In this document: positions 1 to 9,936 of the stretch, one piece after another
Layout of the letters: each line of letters begins with the position of its first letter
Numbering within the stretch: the first letter of the stretch is position 1
Source: an uncultured Bacteroidales bacterium
GTDB lineage: Bacteria > Bacteroidota > Bacteroidia > Bacteroidales > Bacteroidaceae
Direction: 5' to 3'
DNA: 64,000 nt
Assembly: GCA_949297215.1 (NCBI GenBank)
Contig: CASFRV010000009.1
Span: 18,377-82,376 of the forward strand
The notes under the pieces: model-generated
What the model was told of the DNA's origin: nothing
The model's database searches: none
What the model saw: the letters and a program-made list of their open reading frames with translations, nothing else
Made by a program: the position numbers and the translations under genes

Positions 1-921
1 AAGCTCCGTGAGCGATTTCTTGCCGAAGTTGCGGAACTTCAAGAGGTCGTTCTTGTTGAACTGGACGAGGTCGCCCAACGTCTCGACGTCGGCTGCCTTC
101 AAGCAGTTGAGGGCGCGCACCGAGAGGTTCATGTCAACAAGTTTCGTCTTGAGCAGCTGACGCATGTGGAGCACTTCCTCATCGAATTCCTCATTTTCCA
201 CATTGGCGGTGTCGTCAATGGTGATCTTCTCGTCGGAGAAGAGCATGAAGTGGTAGATAAGGATCTTGGCAGCCTCCTTCAACGCGTCCTTCGGGTGGAT
301 GGAACCGTCCGTCGTGACTTCCAGCACGAGCTTATCGTAGTCGGTCTTCTGCTCGACACGGTAAGGTTCGACCGTATATTTCACGTTACGGATGGGCGTG
401 TAAATAGAATCGATTGGAATTACGTTCACTTCGGTGCAGAAGTCCAGGTTTTCTTCAGCTGGAACATATCCGCGGCCCTTGTTGATCGTAAGATCAATCT
501 GCATCGTGGCTTTGGGATCTAAATGACAAATCACTAATTCAGGGTTTAACACCTCAAATCCAGTGAGATTCTTGCCAATATCACCAGCTTTGAATTCCGA
601 GGAATTCGAAATGGTGATACTAACCTTCTCAGTCTCGAATTCTTCTACTAACTGCTTGAAGCGAACCTGCTTGAGGTTCAGAATAATGTTGGTCACGTCC
701 TCGCGCACTCCCGGCACCGAAGCAAACTCGTGCTCAACACCCGCAATCTTGATGGTGTTGATGGCGAATCCTTCGAGAGACGACAAGAGAATACGGCGCA
801 AGGCATTTCCGACGGTCGTGCCGAAACCCGGCTCCAAGGGACGGAACTCAAACTTTCCGTACTTGGAGTCGTTTTCCAACATTATGACTTTGTCAGGCTT
901 TTGAAATGCTAATATCGCCAT
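1..921 (-). CDS. rpoA: RNA polymerase alpha subunit, partial (C-terminus beyond window)
   Basis: The reverse strand is open from an ATG at 921 to the window edge, giving 307 residues of a protein usually about 330 long. It starts [12 protein letters not shown] and contains the N-terminal dimerisation domain ([20 protein letters not shown]) and most of the C-terminal domain that contacts DNA and activators ([31 protein letters not shown]). Alpha nucleates assembly of the core enzyme. The gene follows rpsD by 17 nt, as in the alpha operon, and rplQ would be expected just outside the window. Only the last 20 or so residues and the stop are missing, because of the window boundary. Confidence 0.97.
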   Translation of the reverse strand, partial: MAILAFQKPDKVIMLENDSKYGKFEFRPLEPGFGTTVGNALRRILLSSLEGFAINTIKIAGVEHEFASVPGVREDVTNIILNLKQVRFKQLVEEFETEKVSITISNSSEFKAGDIGKNLTGFEVLNPELVICHLDPKATMQIDLTINKGRGYVPAEENLDFCTEVNVIPIDSIYTPIRNVKYTVEPYRVEQKTDYDKLVLEVTTDGSIHPKDALKEAAKILIYHFMLFSDEKITIDDTANVENEEFDEEVLHMRQLLKTKLVDMNLSVRALNCLKAADVETLGDLVQFNKNDLLKFRNFGKKSLTEL

Positions 922-938
922 GAATTTAATGAGTTTAA

Positions 939-1547
939 TTAGTTTTTAGAGTACAACTCGACAATCAGCTGCTCGCGAATGTTTTCGGGAATGTCAGCAC
1001 GTTCGGGTTTGTGAAGCATCTTGCCCGACTTGGAATTTTCATCCCATTCGAGCCATGGATACTTGCTGTGGTTGAAGCCTGCCAGAGAGTCGGCAATGAC
1101 TTCAAGCGACTTCGACTTTTCGCGCACGCCGATGATCTGACCGGGCTTTACGCTATAAGACGGAATGTTGACCACAGCACCGTCTACGACGATATGCTTG
1201 TGACCTACGAGCTGACGAGCTGCTGCACGCGTGGGAGCAATGCCGAGGCGATATACCACGTTGTCCAAGCGGCATTCGAGGCCCTGCAAAAGGAGCTCAC
1301 CCGTGATACCGCTGGCAGAAGCAGCCTTCTCAAACAAGTTGCGGAATTGTCTTTCAAGAACGCCGTACGTGTACTTTGCCTTCTGCTTTTCAGCAAGCAT
1401 GACTCCATACTCAGAGGTCTTACGACGACGCGAATTGCCATGCTGACCGGGAGGGAAGTTACGCTTGGAAAGTACTTTATCGGGGCCGAAAATGGCCTCT
1501 CCGAACTTACGGGCGATACGAGATTTCGGACCAATATATCTTGCCAT
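939..1547 (-). CDS. rpsD: 30S ribosomal protein S4
   Basis: A 202-residue protein starting [17 protein letters not shown], a full-length uS4. It carries the S4 RNA-binding domain ([27 protein letters not shown]). S4 binds 16S rRNA early in small-subunit assembly and in many bacteria represses the alpha operon. The N-terminus lacks the four-cysteine zinc cluster seen in some S4 proteins, so this is the zinc-free form. It lies between rpsK and rpoA, the normal order. Confidence 0.98.
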   Translation of the reverse strand: MARYIGPKSRIARKFGEAIFGPDKVLSKRNFPPGQHGNSRRRKTSEYGVMLAEKQKAKYTYGVLERQFRNLFEKAASASGITGELLLQGLECRLDNVVYRLGIAPTRAAARQLVGHKHIVVDGAVVNIPSYSVKPGQIIGVREKSKSLEVIADSLAGFNHSKYPWLEWDENSKSGKMLHKPERADIPENIREQLIVELYSKN

Positions 1548-1581
1548 CTTATTCTGTTTTTAGATAGGTTCTTACGTTTTG

Positions 1582-1968
1582 TTATACTCTTCTTCTCTTG
1601 GGAGGACGGCAACCGTTGTGAGGCAACGGCGTAACATCGACGATTTCAGTAACCTCGATGCCGGCACCATGGACGGCACGGATGGCAGCCTCACGGCCGT
1701 TGCCCGGACCCTTCACGTATGCCTTTACCTTGCGGAGACCCAAATCGAAAGCAACCTTCGAGCAGTCCTGCGCTGCCATCTGTGCAGCGTAGGGAGTATT
1801 CTTCTTCGAACCTCTGAAACCCATCTTACCGGCGGAAGACCAAGAGATGATCTGACCCTCGCTGTTGGCCAAAGATACGATGATATTATTGAAGGAGCTA
1901 TGGATGTGCAACTGGCCCATAGCATCGACCTTGACGTTTCTTTTCTTTGCGACTGTTTTCTTTGCCAT
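1582..1968 (-). CDS. rpsK: 30S ribosomal protein S11
   Basis: A 128-residue uS11. The recognisable core is [17 protein letters not shown] near residue 18 and the C-terminal [18 protein letters not shown], the conserved basic tail. S11 lines the platform of the small subunit close to the E site and the 3' end of 16S rRNA, where it contacts S21. It starts 9 nt after the rpsM stop and is cotranscribed with its neighbours. Confidence 0.98.
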   Translation of the reverse strand: MAKKTVAKKRNVKVDAMGQLHIHSSFNNIIVSLANSEGQIISWSSAGKMGFRGSKKNTPYAAQMAAQDCSKVAFDLGLRKVKAYVKGPGNGREAAIRAVHGAGIEVTEIVDVTPLPHNGCRPPKRRRV

Positions 1969-1977
1969 ATCAATTCA

Positions 1978-2358
1978 TTATTTCGTTGCTTTCTTCTTGT
2001 TTGCAACAGTCTTCTTCTTACCTTTACGTGTACGCGCATTGTTCTTGGTGCTCTGTCCGCGCACGGGAAGACCAATACGGTGACGCACACCACGATAGCA
2101 ACCGATGTCCATCAAACGCTTGATGTTCATCTGGATCTCAGAACGAAGATCACCTTCAACCTTGTATTCAGCAGCGATAATCTCACGAATCTTACCTGCC
2201 TGGTCGTCGGTCCAATCTTTTACTTTGATGCCACGGTCGATGCCTGCCTTATCCAAAATCTTTTCAGCACTGCTACGGCCGATACCATAGATGTAGGTCA
2301 AGGCGATTTCACCTCTTTTGTTCTGAGGCAAGTCAACGCCAACAATTCTTATTGCCAT
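1978..2358 (-). CDS. rpsM: 30S ribosomal protein S13
   Basis: A 126-residue uS13 beginning [20 protein letters not shown]. The helix-two-turns-helix region ([16 protein letters not shown]) and the basic tail with [22 protein letters not shown] are intact. S13 sits in the head of the small subunit and forms intersubunit bridges with the large subunit near the P-site tRNA. It lies between rpmJ and rpsK, as in other Bacteroidota. Confidence 0.98.
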   Translation of the reverse strand: MAIRIVGVDLPQNKRGEIALTYIYGIGRSSAEKILDKAGIDRGIKVKDWTDDQAGKIREIIAAEYKVEGDLRSEIQMNIKRLMDIGCYRGVRHRIGLPVRGQSTKNNARTRKGKKKTVANKKKATK

Positions 2359-2388
2359 ATATTTGTCTTTATTTTTCGCGTAAACCTA

Positions 2389-2505
2389 TTAACCCTGACG
2401 AAGTTTGTACTTCGGGTTCTTCTTGTTGATCACGTACAAGCGGCCCTTTCTGCGTACAATCTTGCAATCGGCCGACCGCTTTTTCAAAGATGCTCTTGTC
2501 TTCAT
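2389..2505 (-). CDS. rpmJ: 50S ribosomal protein L36, zinc-free form
   Basis: A 38-codon reading frame from an ATG at 2505 to a TAA at 2389-2391, found by translating the gap between infA and rpsM. It reads [20 protein letters not shown] and ends NPKYKLRQG, which matches bL36. Only one cysteine is present where zinc-binding L36 has a CxxC, Cys and His set, so this is the C-minus (zinc-independent) type. Its place between infA and rpsM is the standard one. Confidence 0.93.
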   Translation of the reverse strand: MKTRASLKKRSADCKIVRRKGRLYVINKKNPKYKLRQG

Positions 2506-2516
2506 ATATTTGTTTT

Positions 2517-2735
2517 TTATTTGTATCTGAACACTATTCTGCCCTTCGACAAATCATAGGGACTCATCTCCACTTTCACTTTATCGCCGGGAAGGATCTT
2601 TATGTAATGCATACGCATCTTGCCAGAAATATGAGCTGTAATTTCATGCCCATTCTCCAAGACTACGCGGAACATCGCATTGCTTAACGACTCCACTATC
2701 GTCCCGTCTTGCTCAATCGCAGCTTGTTTTGCCAT
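2517..2735 (-). CDS. infA: Translation initiation factor IF-1
   Basis: A 72-residue IF-1 ([20 protein letters not shown]) with the OB fold typical of the family ([31 protein letters not shown]). IF-1 binds the A site of the 30S subunit and helps IF-2 and IF-3 select the initiator tRNA. Its start overlaps the end of map by 23 nt, so translation of the two is probably coupled. Full length for the family. Confidence 0.97.
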   Translation of the reverse strand: MAKQAAIEQDGTIVESLSNAMFRVVLENGHEITAHISGKMRMHYIKILPGDKVKVEMSPYDLSKGRIVFRYK

Positions 2736-3528
2736 ATTTTTTCTCTTCTATTTTTTCAATTTCCTCAAACGTTGATAAGAGCTCTGCCTTTCCATCGTGA
2801 ATCGCGATTGTGTGCTCAAAATGAGCAGCAGGCTTTCCGTCCTGCGTATCGGCTGTCCAACGATCGGGCCGCATCCGTATGGAAGGATCACCCATCGTTA
2901 TCATCGGTTCAATCGCTATACATAAGCCATTCGACAATGCCATTCCAGAACCTTGCTTCCCATAATTAGGAACTTGGGGGTCCTCGTGCATTTCATGTCC
3001 GATTCCGTGACCTACGAACTCACGAACTACTCCAAAACCTGCTCGCTCACAATGTGTCTGTATGGCGTGCCCGATGTCTCCCAAACGTTTCCCAACTATT
3101 GCTTTCTCTATACCATTATACAAAGAAGCCTTGGTTACGTCTAAAAGTCGCAGCACTTGCGGGGAAACTTCGCCTACGCGAAACGTATAACAAGAATCAC
3201 CACAAAAACCGTTCAACAACGTACCGCAATCAACCGATATAATGTCTCCTTCTTTAAGGACTACACTGTCGCTTGGAATGCCGTGTACGACTGTTTCATT
3301 GACCGAAGTGCAAATCGAGGCAGGGAAAGGAGGGCCATAAGGATTGGGAAATCCTTTGAACGTAGGCACAGCTCCATGATCGCGAATGACTTGCTCCGCA
3401 AGCGTGTCCAATTGTTTGGTGGTCACGCCGGGCTCAATGACCCGTGCTAACTCAGCCAACGTGATGCTGACCAAGAGGTTCGCACTGCGGAGCGCGTCAA
3501 TCTCATCCTCGGTTTTCAGATATACCAT
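2713..3528 (-). CDS. map: Methionine aminopeptidase, type I
   Basis: A 271-residue type I methionine aminopeptidase, which removes the initiator methionine from nascent proteins in the cytosol. The pita-bread fold metal ligands are visible: the two aspartates in [20 protein letters not shown], the histidine in [18 protein letters not shown], and the glutamates in IEPMITMG and [20 protein letters not shown] supplies the substrate histidine. The N-terminal SH3-like extension of some forms is absent. It lies between secY and infA, a common arrangement in Bacteroidota, and its C-terminus overlaps infA. Confidence 0.97.
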   Translation of the reverse strand: MVYLKTEDEIDALRSANLLVSITLAELARVIEPGVTTKQLDTLAEQVIRDHGAVPTFKGFPNPYGPPFPASICTSVNETVVHGIPSDSVVLKEGDIISVDCGTLLNGFCGDSCYTFRVGEVSPQVLRLLDVTKASLYNGIEKAIVGKRLGDIGHAIQTHCERAGFGVVREFVGHGIGHEMHEDPQVPNYGKQGSGMALSNGLCIAIEPMITMGDPSIRMRPDRWTADTQDGKPAAHFEHTIAIHDGKAELLSTFEEIEKIEEKKYGKTSCD

Positions 3529-3541
3529 TGAAATTCAAAGA

Positions 3542-4888
3542 TCAATATGCAGCTACGTGAGATGCACGAGAGCGCGTATGACCGGAATTGAGCAAACCGT
3601 CATAATGGCGTACCAAAAGATGGCTCTCAATCTGCTGTATCGTATCAAGAACAACACCGACCAAAATCAACAATGAGGTTCCCCCGAAGAACTGTGCAAA
3701 GCTCTGATTTACGCCAAACACGCCGGCGAATGCAGGCATAATGGCAATCAAAGCAATAAACAAAGAACCGGGGAGCGTAATTCTCGTCATCACGTTGTCA
3801 AGATAGTCTGCCGTGCTCTTACCTGGTTTGATACCAGGGATAAAGCCATTGTTGCGCTTCATATCCTCAGCCATTTGCACAGGATTGAGTGTTATAGCTG
3901 TATAGAAATATGTGAACGCAATAATCAACAGCACGAATACGACATTATACAACACGCTCGTATGATCCATAAACTGTCCTAATGCCCAACTTCTTCCATC
4001 GCCGGCAACCTGTGCCAACGAGAGAGGAATAAACATGATGGCCTGAGCAAAGATGATAGGCATTACGTTGGCTGCGAAAAGTTTCAGAGGGATGTACTGA
4101 CGTGCACCTCCAAACTGTCTGTTTCCTTCAACACGCTTGGCATACTGCACGGGAACTTTACGGGTAGCTTTCACGAGCATGATAGCCAAGGCCATTACAA
4201 CCAACAATGCAATAATCTCGAAGAGGAACTTGATGAGACCGCCGCCTTCCAAAGAAGTTAAAGCCGTCGTAAATTCCTCAACCAAAGCTGCAGGCATTCG
4301 GGCAATGATACCCACCATGATTATCAAAGAAACACCGTTGCCGATGCCTTTGTCCGTAATACGCTCACCTAACCAAAGGATGAACATACTGCCGGCCGCA
4401 AGGATAATCGTAGACGTAAGCATGAACCAAAAGCCATCACCGACCAAGAAGGCACCAGAGGATGCCGTCTGGGCATGCAAGTTAATCAAGTAGGTCGGAG
4501 CCTGGAATAGCAGAATGGCTATTGTCAGCCAACGCGTATACTGATTAATCTTACGTCTGCCACTTTCACCCTCGCGCTGCATCTTTTGAAAATAGGGTAC
4601 AGCCACGGCCAAAAGTTGTATTACAATAGAAGCTGAAATGTAGGGCATAATTCCCAAGGCAAAGATAGAAGCCTGAGAAAATGCGCCTCCCGAAAACATA
4701 TTCAGCAACGACATCAGACCCTCGCTCGTCTGGCTCTGCAACTGCCCCAAAGCATTGGAGTCGATGCCGGGAAGAACGACGAAAGATCCGAAACGGTATA
4801 TTGCAATAAACAGGAGAGTGATGAGGATTCGAGTTCTCAAATCCTCAATTCTCCATACATTCTTCACTGTCTCGATTATTTTCTTCAT
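3542..4888 (-). CDS. secY: Preprotein translocase subunit SecY
   Basis: A 448-residue inner-membrane protein with about ten hydrophobic segments, the central pore of the Sec translocon. Family marks include RILITLLFIAIYRFGSFVVLPGID in the first membrane segment, the plug region with LLNMFSGGAFSQASIFALGI and PYISASIVIQLL, and the cytosolic loop KATRKVPVQYAKR that contacts the ribosome and SecA. It sits between rplO and map with short spacers; its partner secE is in the rpoBC cluster near 42.1 kb. Normal length, no lesion seen. Confidence 0.98.
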   Translation of the reverse strand: MKKIIETVKNVWRIEDLRTRILITLLFIAIYRFGSFVVLPGIDSNALGQLQSQTSEGLMSLLNMFSGGAFSQASIFALGIMPYISASIVIQLLAVAVPYFQKMQREGESGRRKINQYTRWLTIAILLFQAPTYLINLHAQTASSGAFLVGDGFWFMLTSTIILAAGSMFILWLGERITDKGIGNGVSLIIMVGIIARMPAALVEEFTTALTSLEGGGLIKFLFEIIALLVVMALAIMLVKATRKVPVQYAKRVEGNRQFGGARQYIPLKLFAANVMPIIFAQAIMFIPLSLAQVAGDGRSWALGQFMDHTSVLYNVVFVLLIIAFTYFYTAITLNPVQMAEDMKRNNGFIPGIKPGKSTADYLDNVMTRITLPGSLFIALIAIMPAFAGVFGVNQSFAQFFGGTSLLILVGVVLDTIQQIESHLLVRHYDGLLNSGHTRSRASHVAAY

Positions 4889-4899
4889 CGAAGTCAGAT

Positions 4900-5346
4900 T
4901 TAGAGTTTCGTAGCAGTGCCGCCCAAAGCCTCAATTGCAGCTACAGCTGCCTTTGAGAATGCATGAGCAACAACATCAAGTTTTGCAGTGAGTTCGCCGT
5001 TAGCAAGAATTTTCACCTTCTGTTTGGAAGACAAATAACCAGCGCCGATAAGTTCATCCAAACCGATCTTACTCCACTGATTCTTTTCAGAAAGCTCTTG
5101 GAGCGTAGACAGATTGATGGCCTTATATTCCACACGGTTGATGTTCTTGAAGCCAAACTTCGGAAGACGACGCTGCAAAGGCATCTGACCTCCTTCAAAG
5201 CCAATTTTCTTGCTGTAACCAGAACGCTGCTTTGCACCTTTGTGACCGCGAGTAGAGGTTCCTCCCTTCCCCGAACCGGGGCCACGGCCAATGCGCTTGC
5301 GGTTTCTCGTAGAGCCGGCAGCCGGCGCTAATGTATGTAATTTCAT
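4900..5346 (-). CDS. rplO: 50S ribosomal protein L15
   Basis: A 148-residue uL15. The glycine- and arginine-rich N-terminal extension (RNRKRIGRGPGSGKGGTSTR, then GHKGAKQRSG) threads into 23S rRNA; the globular C-terminal domain follows. The start MKLHTLAPAAGS is usual for the family. L15 is a late assembly protein of the large subunit. It is followed by secY after 11 nt. Confidence 0.97.
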   Translation of the reverse strand: MKLHTLAPAAGSTRNRKRIGRGPGSGKGGTSTRGHKGAKQRSGYSKKIGFEGGQMPLQRRLPKFGFKNINRVEYKAINLSTLQELSEKNQWSKIGLDELIGAGYLSSKQKVKILANGELTAKLDVVAHAFSKAAVAAIEALGGTATKL

Positions 5347-5367
5347 ATTTTCCTTTTTTGAAGTCGC

Positions 5368-5544
5368 TTATTCTACTACCGCCACCAAATGATGAACCTT
5401 ACGAATCATTCCACGGAGAGTAGGAGTATCCTCACGCTCAACTACGTGGTTCATTTTCCTCAAACCCAAAGCATCCAAAGTTCTCTTTTGGTCAATAGGA
5501 GCTCCGATGCGGCTCTTCGTTTGCTTAATCTTTATCGTAGCCAT
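5368..5544 (-). CDS. rpmD: 50S ribosomal protein L30
   Basis: A 58-residue uL30 (MATIKIKQTKSRIGAP, with LDALGLRKMNHVVE). The open frame extends upstream, but homology begins at the ATG at 5542-5544, just after the rpsE stop, so I use that start. L30 is a small ferredoxin-like-fold protein bound to 23S and 5S rRNA regions of the large subunit. Order rpsE-rpmD-rplO is standard. Confidence 0.95.
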   Translation of the reverse strand: MATIKIKQTKSRIGAPIDQKRTLDALGLRKMNHVVEREDTPTLRGMIRKVHHLVAVVE

Positions 5545-5548
5545 AAAT

Positions 5549-6055
5549 TTAACCTCTAAATACTTTTTCCAAGGAAACTCCACGCAGCTCAGCAATGGCA
5601 CGTGCATCACGCATTTCACTCAAAGCCTTTATCGTAGCCTTCACAAGATTGTGAGGATTGGAAGAGCCTTGCGACTTAGCCAAGACATTCTTCACACCTA
5701 CACTTTCAAGAACGGCACGCATTGCACCGCCAGCTACGACTCCGGTACCCTCAGAGGCAGGACGAAGCAAAACCTCGGCACCGCCGAACTTTGCAATCTG
5801 CTCATGAGGGACCGTACCCTTAATGACAGGAACCTTGATCAAATTTTTCTTGGCGGCCTCTACGCCCTTCGAAATTGCAGCAGCAACTTCTCCGGCCTTA
5901 CCAAGGCCATAACCAATGACGCCTTTTCCATCGCCTACTACTACAATAGCAGCAAACGTGAAAGTACGGCCACCCTTAGTGACCTTGACTACGCGATTGA
6001 TAGCAACCAGTCTATCTTTCAGCTCTTCACTACTTACGTTTACTCTGTTTGCCAT
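5549..6055 (-). CDS. rpsE: 30S ribosomal protein S5
   Basis: A 168-residue uS5. The N-terminal double-stranded RNA-binding fold ([36 protein letters not shown]) and the C-terminal domain ([19 protein letters not shown]) are complete. S5 lies at the mRNA entry tunnel and influences accuracy; the loop near residues 20-30 (VTKGGRTF) is where spectinomycin-resistance changes arise and looks wild type. Four nucleotides separate it from rpmD. Confidence 0.98.
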   Translation of the reverse strand: MANRVNVSSEELKDRLVAINRVVKVTKGGRTFTFAAIVVVGDGKGVIGYGLGKAGEVAAAISKGVEAAKKNLIKVPVIKGTVPHEQIAKFGGAEVLLRPASEGTGVVAGGAMRAVLESVGVKNVLAKSQGSSNPHNLVKATIKALSEMRDARAIAELRGVSLEKVFRG

Positions 6056-6061
6056 AATCTC

Positions 6062-6406
6062 TTAAAATTTAAGTCCGCCATTACGAGCTCCATCAGCGAC
6101 CTCTTTGACACGTCCATGGTACAAATAACCATTTCTGTCAAAAACGACAGCTGTGATTCCAGCCTCCAAGGCTTTTTTAGCAACAATTTCACCCACTTTG
6201 GCAGCTTGCTCTCTTTTGGGCATTTTCTCCATACCCAATGAAGAAGCAGATACCAAAGTCTTAGCAGCTATATCATCAATGATCTGAACGTAAATCTGCT
6301 TATTGCTTCTAAACACGCTCATGCGAGGACGAGCTGCGGTGCCAGAAATCTTATTGCGTACCCGATGCTTGATTCTTAAGCGTTTTTGTTCTTTTATCGT
6401 AATCAT
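6062..6406 (-). CDS. rplR: 50S ribosomal protein L18
   Basis: A 114-residue uL18 that binds 5S rRNA in the central protuberance ([38 protein letters not shown]). The frame could start two codons earlier at a TTG. I choose the ATG at 6404-6406 because an AGGAG lies six nucleotides before it, one of the few clear ribosome binding sites in this operon. It lies between rplF and rpsE. Confidence 0.96.
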   Translation of the reverse strand: MITIKEQKRLRIKHRVRNKISGTAARPRMSVFRSNKQIYVQIIDDIAAKTLVSASSLGMEKMPKREQAAKVGEIVAKKALEAGITAVVFDRNGYLYHGRVKEVADGARNGGLKF

Positions 6407-6424
6407 AATCAACTCCTATTTTAA

Positions 6425-6994
6425 TTACTTAGCACCTGCCGACTTACCAGACTTTCTACGAATCTGTTCGCCAACGAAGAGAATACCCTTTCCTTTATAG
6501 GGCTCGGGCATACGGAAAGAACGAATTTTAGCACATACAAGTCCTAAAAGCTGCTTATCGCATGACTCAAGACAAATATACGGGTTCTTATTTCTCTCAG
6601 TTTTTGTTTCAACCTTGATTTCAGGCGGCAACTGAATGAAAATGCTATGGGTATAACCTAAGGAGAACTCAACGAGATTACCTTGATTGGAAACACGGTA
6701 ACCTACACCTACTAACTCCATCTCCTTCTTATAACCTTGAGACACACCAACGACGATATTGTTTACCAATGCACGGTAAAGGCCATGGTAAGCTTGTTTC
6801 TGCTTGCGATCTACCGTGTCGTTGGCTTCATCAATCGTGAAAAGTATCTCATTGTTTTCAACAGTTACTATGATAGAAGGATTGACAGCTTGGCTCATCT
6901 CACCCTTCGGTCCTTTTACAGACACTACATTATCCTTCAGGGTAACCGTGACTCCTGCAGGGATGTTAATCGGCAATTTACCTATTCTAGACAT
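6425..6994 (-). CDS. rplF: 50S ribosomal protein L6
   Basis: A 189-residue uL6 with its two tandem alpha/beta domains: MSRIGKLPINIPAGVTVTL at the N-terminus, then SLGYTHSIFIQLPPEIKVET and the conserved C-terminal PEPYKGKGILFVGEQIRRK. L6 sits at the base of the L7/L12 stalk near the sarcin-ricin loop, where it supports EF-G and EF-Tu action. Slightly longer than the E. coli protein, as usual for the phylum. Confidence 0.98.
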   Translation of the reverse strand: MSRIGKLPINIPAGVTVTLKDNVVSVKGPKGEMSQAVNPSIIVTVENNEILFTIDEANDTVDRKQKQAYHGLYRALVNNIVVGVSQGYKKEMELVGVGYRVSNQGNLVEFSLGYTHSIFIQLPPEIKVETKTERNKNPYICLESCDKQLLGLVCAKIRSFRMPEPYKGKGILFVGEQIRRKSGKSAGAK

Positions 6995-7006
6995 ATCTTC
7001 CTCCTA

Positions 7007-7402
7007 TTAATATATGTAGCAAAGGACTTCACCTCCGATCTTCAGTTCGGAAGCCTCCTTATCAGTCATCACACCTTTTGAAGTGGATACAATTGCAATA
7101 CCCAGTCCGTTAATTACTCTCGGCATATCGCGATAGCCCGTATACTTACGCATACCAGGCTTCGAGACACGAGTCAAGCTCTTAATGGCATTGACTTTGC
7201 TTTGAGGATGATACTTCAAAGCAATCTTAATCGTACCTTGGGGGCCATCTTCGATAAACTTGTAGTTCAAGATATAGCCCTTATCGAAGAGGATTTTCGT
7301 AATATCCTTCTTCAAATTGGAAGCAGGTACCTCCACCACGCGATGTTTGGCCATGATTGCGTTGCGCAATCTCGTCAAATAATCTGCTATTGGATCAGTC
7401 AT
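7007..7402 (-). CDS. rpsH: 30S ribosomal protein S8
   Basis: A 131-residue uS8 (MTDPIADYLTRLRNAIMAKH). The C-terminal motif GIAIVSTSKGVMTDKEA is the conserved RNA-contacting segment. S8 binds the central domain of 16S rRNA and in E. coli represses the spc operon through its mRNA; whether that applies here cannot be seen. The rpsN-rpsH gap of 54 nt includes a small TCGGG/CCCGA hairpin without a U tract. Confidence 0.97.
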   Translation of the reverse strand: MTDPIADYLTRLRNAIMAKHRVVEVPASNLKKDITKILFDKGYILNYKFIEDGPQGTIKIALKYHPQSKVNAIKSLTRVSKPGMRKYTGYRDMPRVINGLGIAIVSTSKGVMTDKEASELKIGGEVLCYIY

Positions 7403-7456
7403 AATTTATAGTGTTTAATTAATCGGGACTGCCCCGACAATATTAAATGCATTCTT

Positions 7457-7759
7457 TTACCAGCTCGCTTTCTTTACACCGGGAATAAGACCTTGTGAAG
7501 CCATTTCACGGAATTGGATACGCGAGAGGCCAAACAAACGGATATATCCCTTGGGACGACCTGTCAGTTTGCAGCGATTGTGCAAACGAATAGGGTTGGC
7601 GTTGCGAGGTATCTCCTGCAATTTGCGCGCTGCTTCGTAAGCTTCAACAGGATCATTCGATTTATTAACGATCTCCTTCAAAGCTGCACGCTTTGCGGCA
7701 TACTTGGCAACAAGTTTTGCGCGCTTCACCTCACGCGCTTTCATTGATTCTTTTGCCAT
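7457..7759 (-). CDS. rpsN: 30S ribosomal protein S14, zinc-free form
   Basis: A 100-residue uS14 with the C-terminal block [20 protein letters not shown] and [17 protein letters not shown]. It is the longer, zinc-independent form: the CxxC motifs of the 61-residue zinc-binding form are absent. S14 lies in the head of the small subunit next to S10 and S19. The start [13 protein letters not shown] matches the form seen in other Bacteroidota. Confidence 0.97.
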   Translation of the reverse strand: MAKESMKAREVKRAKLVAKYAAKRAALKEIVNKSNDPVEAYEAARKLQEIPRNANPIRLHNRCKLTGRPKGYIRLFGLSRIQFREMASQGLIPGVKKASW

Positions 7760-7768
7760 TGTTCTCTA

Positions 7769-8326
7769 TTAGTTGTTATTTGCGTTCTTAAAGGGCAAGC
7801 CAAACTCTTGAAGGAGAGCATAACCTTCCTCATCAGTTGCAGCAGACGTCACGAACGTAATATTCATACCCAGGATTCTTTCGATCGTATCGATATTAAT
7901 CTCGGGGAAAATGATCTGCTCCTGGATGCCGAGCGTATAATTGCCTTGACCATCAAACTTGCTGTCGATTCCCTTGAAGTCACGAATACGCGGAAGAGCC
8001 ACTTTTACCAACTTCTCCAAGAATTCATACATACGCTCACGACGCAGGGTAACCATGACGCCGATCGGCATTTTCTTTCTCAGCTTGAAGTTTGAGATAT
8101 CTTTTCGTGAAACCGTTGCCACCGCTTTCTGACCAGTTATAGCGGTCAACTCGTTAATAGCTACATCAATGATCTTCTTATCAGCAGTAGCCATTCCCAA
8201 GCCTTCGTTGATAACGATTTTCTTCAGAACGGGGATTTGCATCGGAGAAGAATAATTAAACTTCTTCATCAATGCAGGAGCTATGCGTTCAGCATATTCC
8301 TTTTTAAGACTTGCGGTATTACTCAT
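7769..8326 (-). CDS. rplE: 50S ribosomal protein L5
   Basis: A 185-residue uL5, one of the 5S rRNA-binding proteins of the central protuberance that also touches P-site tRNA. Recognised by [40 protein letters not shown] and the C-terminal [15 protein letters not shown]. The ATG overlaps the rplX stop by one base (TAATG at 8324-8328), an arrangement that favours translational coupling. Confidence 0.98.
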   Translation of the reverse strand: MSNTASLKKEYAERIAPALMKKFNYSSPMQIPVLKKIVINEGLGMATADKKIIDVAINELTAITGQKAVATVSRKDISNFKLRKKMPIGVMVTLRRERMYEFLEKLVKVALPRIRDFKGIDSKFDGQGNYTLGIQEQIIFPEINIDTIERILGMNITFVTSAATDEEGYALLQEFGLPFKNANNN

Positions 8327-8646
8327 TACTTAATCTCCTCACCTGATTTTTTTGCATAACGAACCAACTTGCCTTCATCATTCAGCTTGCGTCCGATACG
8401 CGTCGGTTTTCCACTCTTAGGATCCAGCACATTCAAATTTGAGATATGAACAGGTGCTTCAACCTTTACGAAACCGCCTTGCGGATTCTTTGCACTGGGC
8501 TTCTGGCTCTTGGTTACAATGTTGATACCTTCAACAACTGCGCGTTGTTTGTCAACGAGGACCTTCAAAACCTTACCAGTTTTTCCTCTATCCTCGCCGG
8601 TATTCACATAAACCGTATCACCTTTCTTTATGTGTAACTTGCTCAT
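8326..8646 (-). CDS. rplX: 50S ribosomal protein L24
   Basis: A 106-residue uL24 with an N-terminal KOW motif ([20 protein letters not shown]) and the motif [21 protein letters not shown]24 is one of the two initiator proteins of large-subunit assembly and lies near the exit of the peptide tunnel. It ends in a one-base overlap with the rplE start and begins 12 nt after rplN. Confidence 0.97.
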   Translation of the reverse strand: MSKLHIKKGDTVYVNTGEDRGKTGKVLKVLVDKQRAVVEGINIVTKSQKPSAKNPQGGFVKVEAPVHISNLNVLDPKSGKPTRIGRKLNDEGKLVRYAKKSGEEIK

Positions 8647-8658
8647 AAATATTCGAAA

Positions 8659-9024
8659 TTAAAGCACCTCGGGTGCCAAGGAAACGACTTTCATATTGAC
8701 GGCACGAAGCTCACGAGCAACCGGGCCGAAAATACGACTGCCTCTCAACTCACCTGCGTTGTTAAGCAGAACGCAAGCATTGTCATCAAAACGAATATAA
8801 GAACCGTCGGGACGGCGAATTTCCTTCTTCGTACGTACAATCAGAGCCTTTGAAACTGCGCCCTTCTTCAAATCGCTGGACGGGATTACATTCTTTACAG
8901 CCACAACGATAACATCACCTACGGAAGCATAACGTCTTCTCGTTCCTCCCAGTACGCGAATGCAAAGAGCCTCACGTGCTCCACTGTTATCAGCGACGGT
9001 CAATCTTGATTCTGTCTGTATCAT
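8659..9024 (-). CDS. rplN: 50S ribosomal protein L14
   Basis: A 121-residue uL14 ([20 protein letters not shown]), with the conserved [25 protein letters not shown] end. L14 forms intersubunit bridges and is the landing site of the silencing factor RsfS. Only 2 nt separate it from the rpsQ stop. Length is standard. Confidence 0.98.
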   Translation of the reverse strand: MIQTESRLTVADNSGAREALCIRVLGGTRRRYASVGDVIVVAVKNVIPSSDLKKGAVSKALIVRTKKEIRRPDGSYIRFDDNACVLLNNAGELRGSRIFGPVARELRAVNMKVVSLAPEVL

Positions 9025-9026
9025 AA

Positions 9027-9284
9027 TTACTTAGCTCTTTCTACGATTTCAACAACTCTCCAACGCTTTGTCTTGCTTAATGGACGAGTTTCCATAATCA
9101 GCACCGTATCGCCTACATGACAATCGTTCTTTTCGTCATGAACATGATACTTTTTCGTTTTAGAAACGAACTTACCGTAAATGGGGTGCTTCTCTTTGAA
9201 CTTAGCAGCCACAACGATGGTTTTCTCCATCTTGTTGCTTATAACAACCCCCTGTCTTGTCTTTCTTAAATTTCTCTCTTCCAT
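9027..9284 (-). CDS. rpsQ: 30S ribosomal protein S17
   Basis: An 85-residue uS17 with the OB-fold signature [20 protein letters not shown] and the [13 protein letters not shown] end. The frame is open further upstream into rpmC, but homology starts at the ATG at 9282-9284 ([12 protein letters not shown]), 7 nt after the rpmC stop, so that start is used. S17 is a primary binder of the 5' domain of 16S rRNA. Confidence 0.95.
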   Translation of the reverse strand: MEERNLRKTRQGVVISNKMEKTIVVAAKFKEKHPIYGKFVSKTKKYHVHDEKNDCHVGDTVLIMETRPLSKTKRWRVVEIVERAK

Positions 9285-9291
9285 TTGGTCA

Positions 9292-9489
9292 TTATTGCTT
9301 GTTAAGTTCATTTTCACGCATCACTGTCATCATCTTAGCAATCGTACGACGAGCATCCTTAATCTGTGCAGGATTAGCAAGAGGAGAGATACTGTGATCC
9401 AACAGCATTTTCTGATACTTTGCCTTCTCTTCTTTGATGCGTTCTGGCAATTCGTTCACCGGAATCTGTCTAACTTCTGCAATTTTCAT
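9292..9489 (-). CDS. rpmC: 50S ribosomal protein L29
   Basis: A 65-residue uL29 made of two helices ([40 protein letters not shown]). L29 surrounds the peptide exit tunnel with L23 and takes part in docking of signal recognition particle and trigger factor. It starts 2 nt after rplP. The family signature is short but clear, and the gene order confirms it. Confidence 0.95.
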   Translation of the reverse strand: MKIAEVRQIPVNELPERIKEEKAKYQKMLLDHSISPLANPAQIKDARRTIAKMMTVMRENELNKQ

Positions 9490-9491
9490 AA

Positions 9492-9917
9492 TTATGCGTT
9501 TTTGTCGTAATCATGTCTAACAATGAACTTTGTCGTAACGGGCAGCTTCTGGGCAGCCAAACGAAGTGCCTCCTTGGCAACTTCGAAAGGTACGCCTTCT
9601 ACCTCGAAAATGATACGACCCGGAGTAATAGGGAACACATAACCTACGGGGTCACCCTTACCTTTACCCATTCGGACGTCGGCAGGTTTTTTGGTAATGG
9701 GTTTATCGGGGAATATGCGAATCCAGCTCTGGCCTTCACGCTGCATATAGCGAGTCATAGCGACACGTGCAGCCTCGATCTGACGGCTGGTCAGCCAATG
9801 CGTTTCCAAGCTCTTGATGCCAAAGCTTCCAAACGCCAGCTGATTACCACGCTGGGCATTGCCTTTGCAACGGCCCTTCTGCGGTCTTCTGTATTTTGTT
9901 CTTTTCGGTTGTAACAT
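9492..9917 (-). CDS. rplP: 50S ribosomal protein L16
   Basis: A 141-residue uL16 ([19 protein letters not shown]). It contains the conserved segments [19 protein letters not shown] and [21 protein letters not shown]16 is needed for correct folding of the peptidyl transferase region and contacts A-site tRNA. It lies between rpsC and rpmC and is full length. Confidence 0.98.
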   Translation of the reverse strand: MLQPKRTKYRRPQKGRCKGNAQRGNQLAFGSFGIKSLETHWLTSRQIEAARVAMTRYMQREGQSWIRIFPDKPITKKPADVRMGKGKGDPVGYVFPITPGRIIFEVEGVPFEVAKEALRLAAQKLPVTTKFIVRHDYDKNA

Positions 9918-9936
9918 GATACTCTCAGTCTACTTA

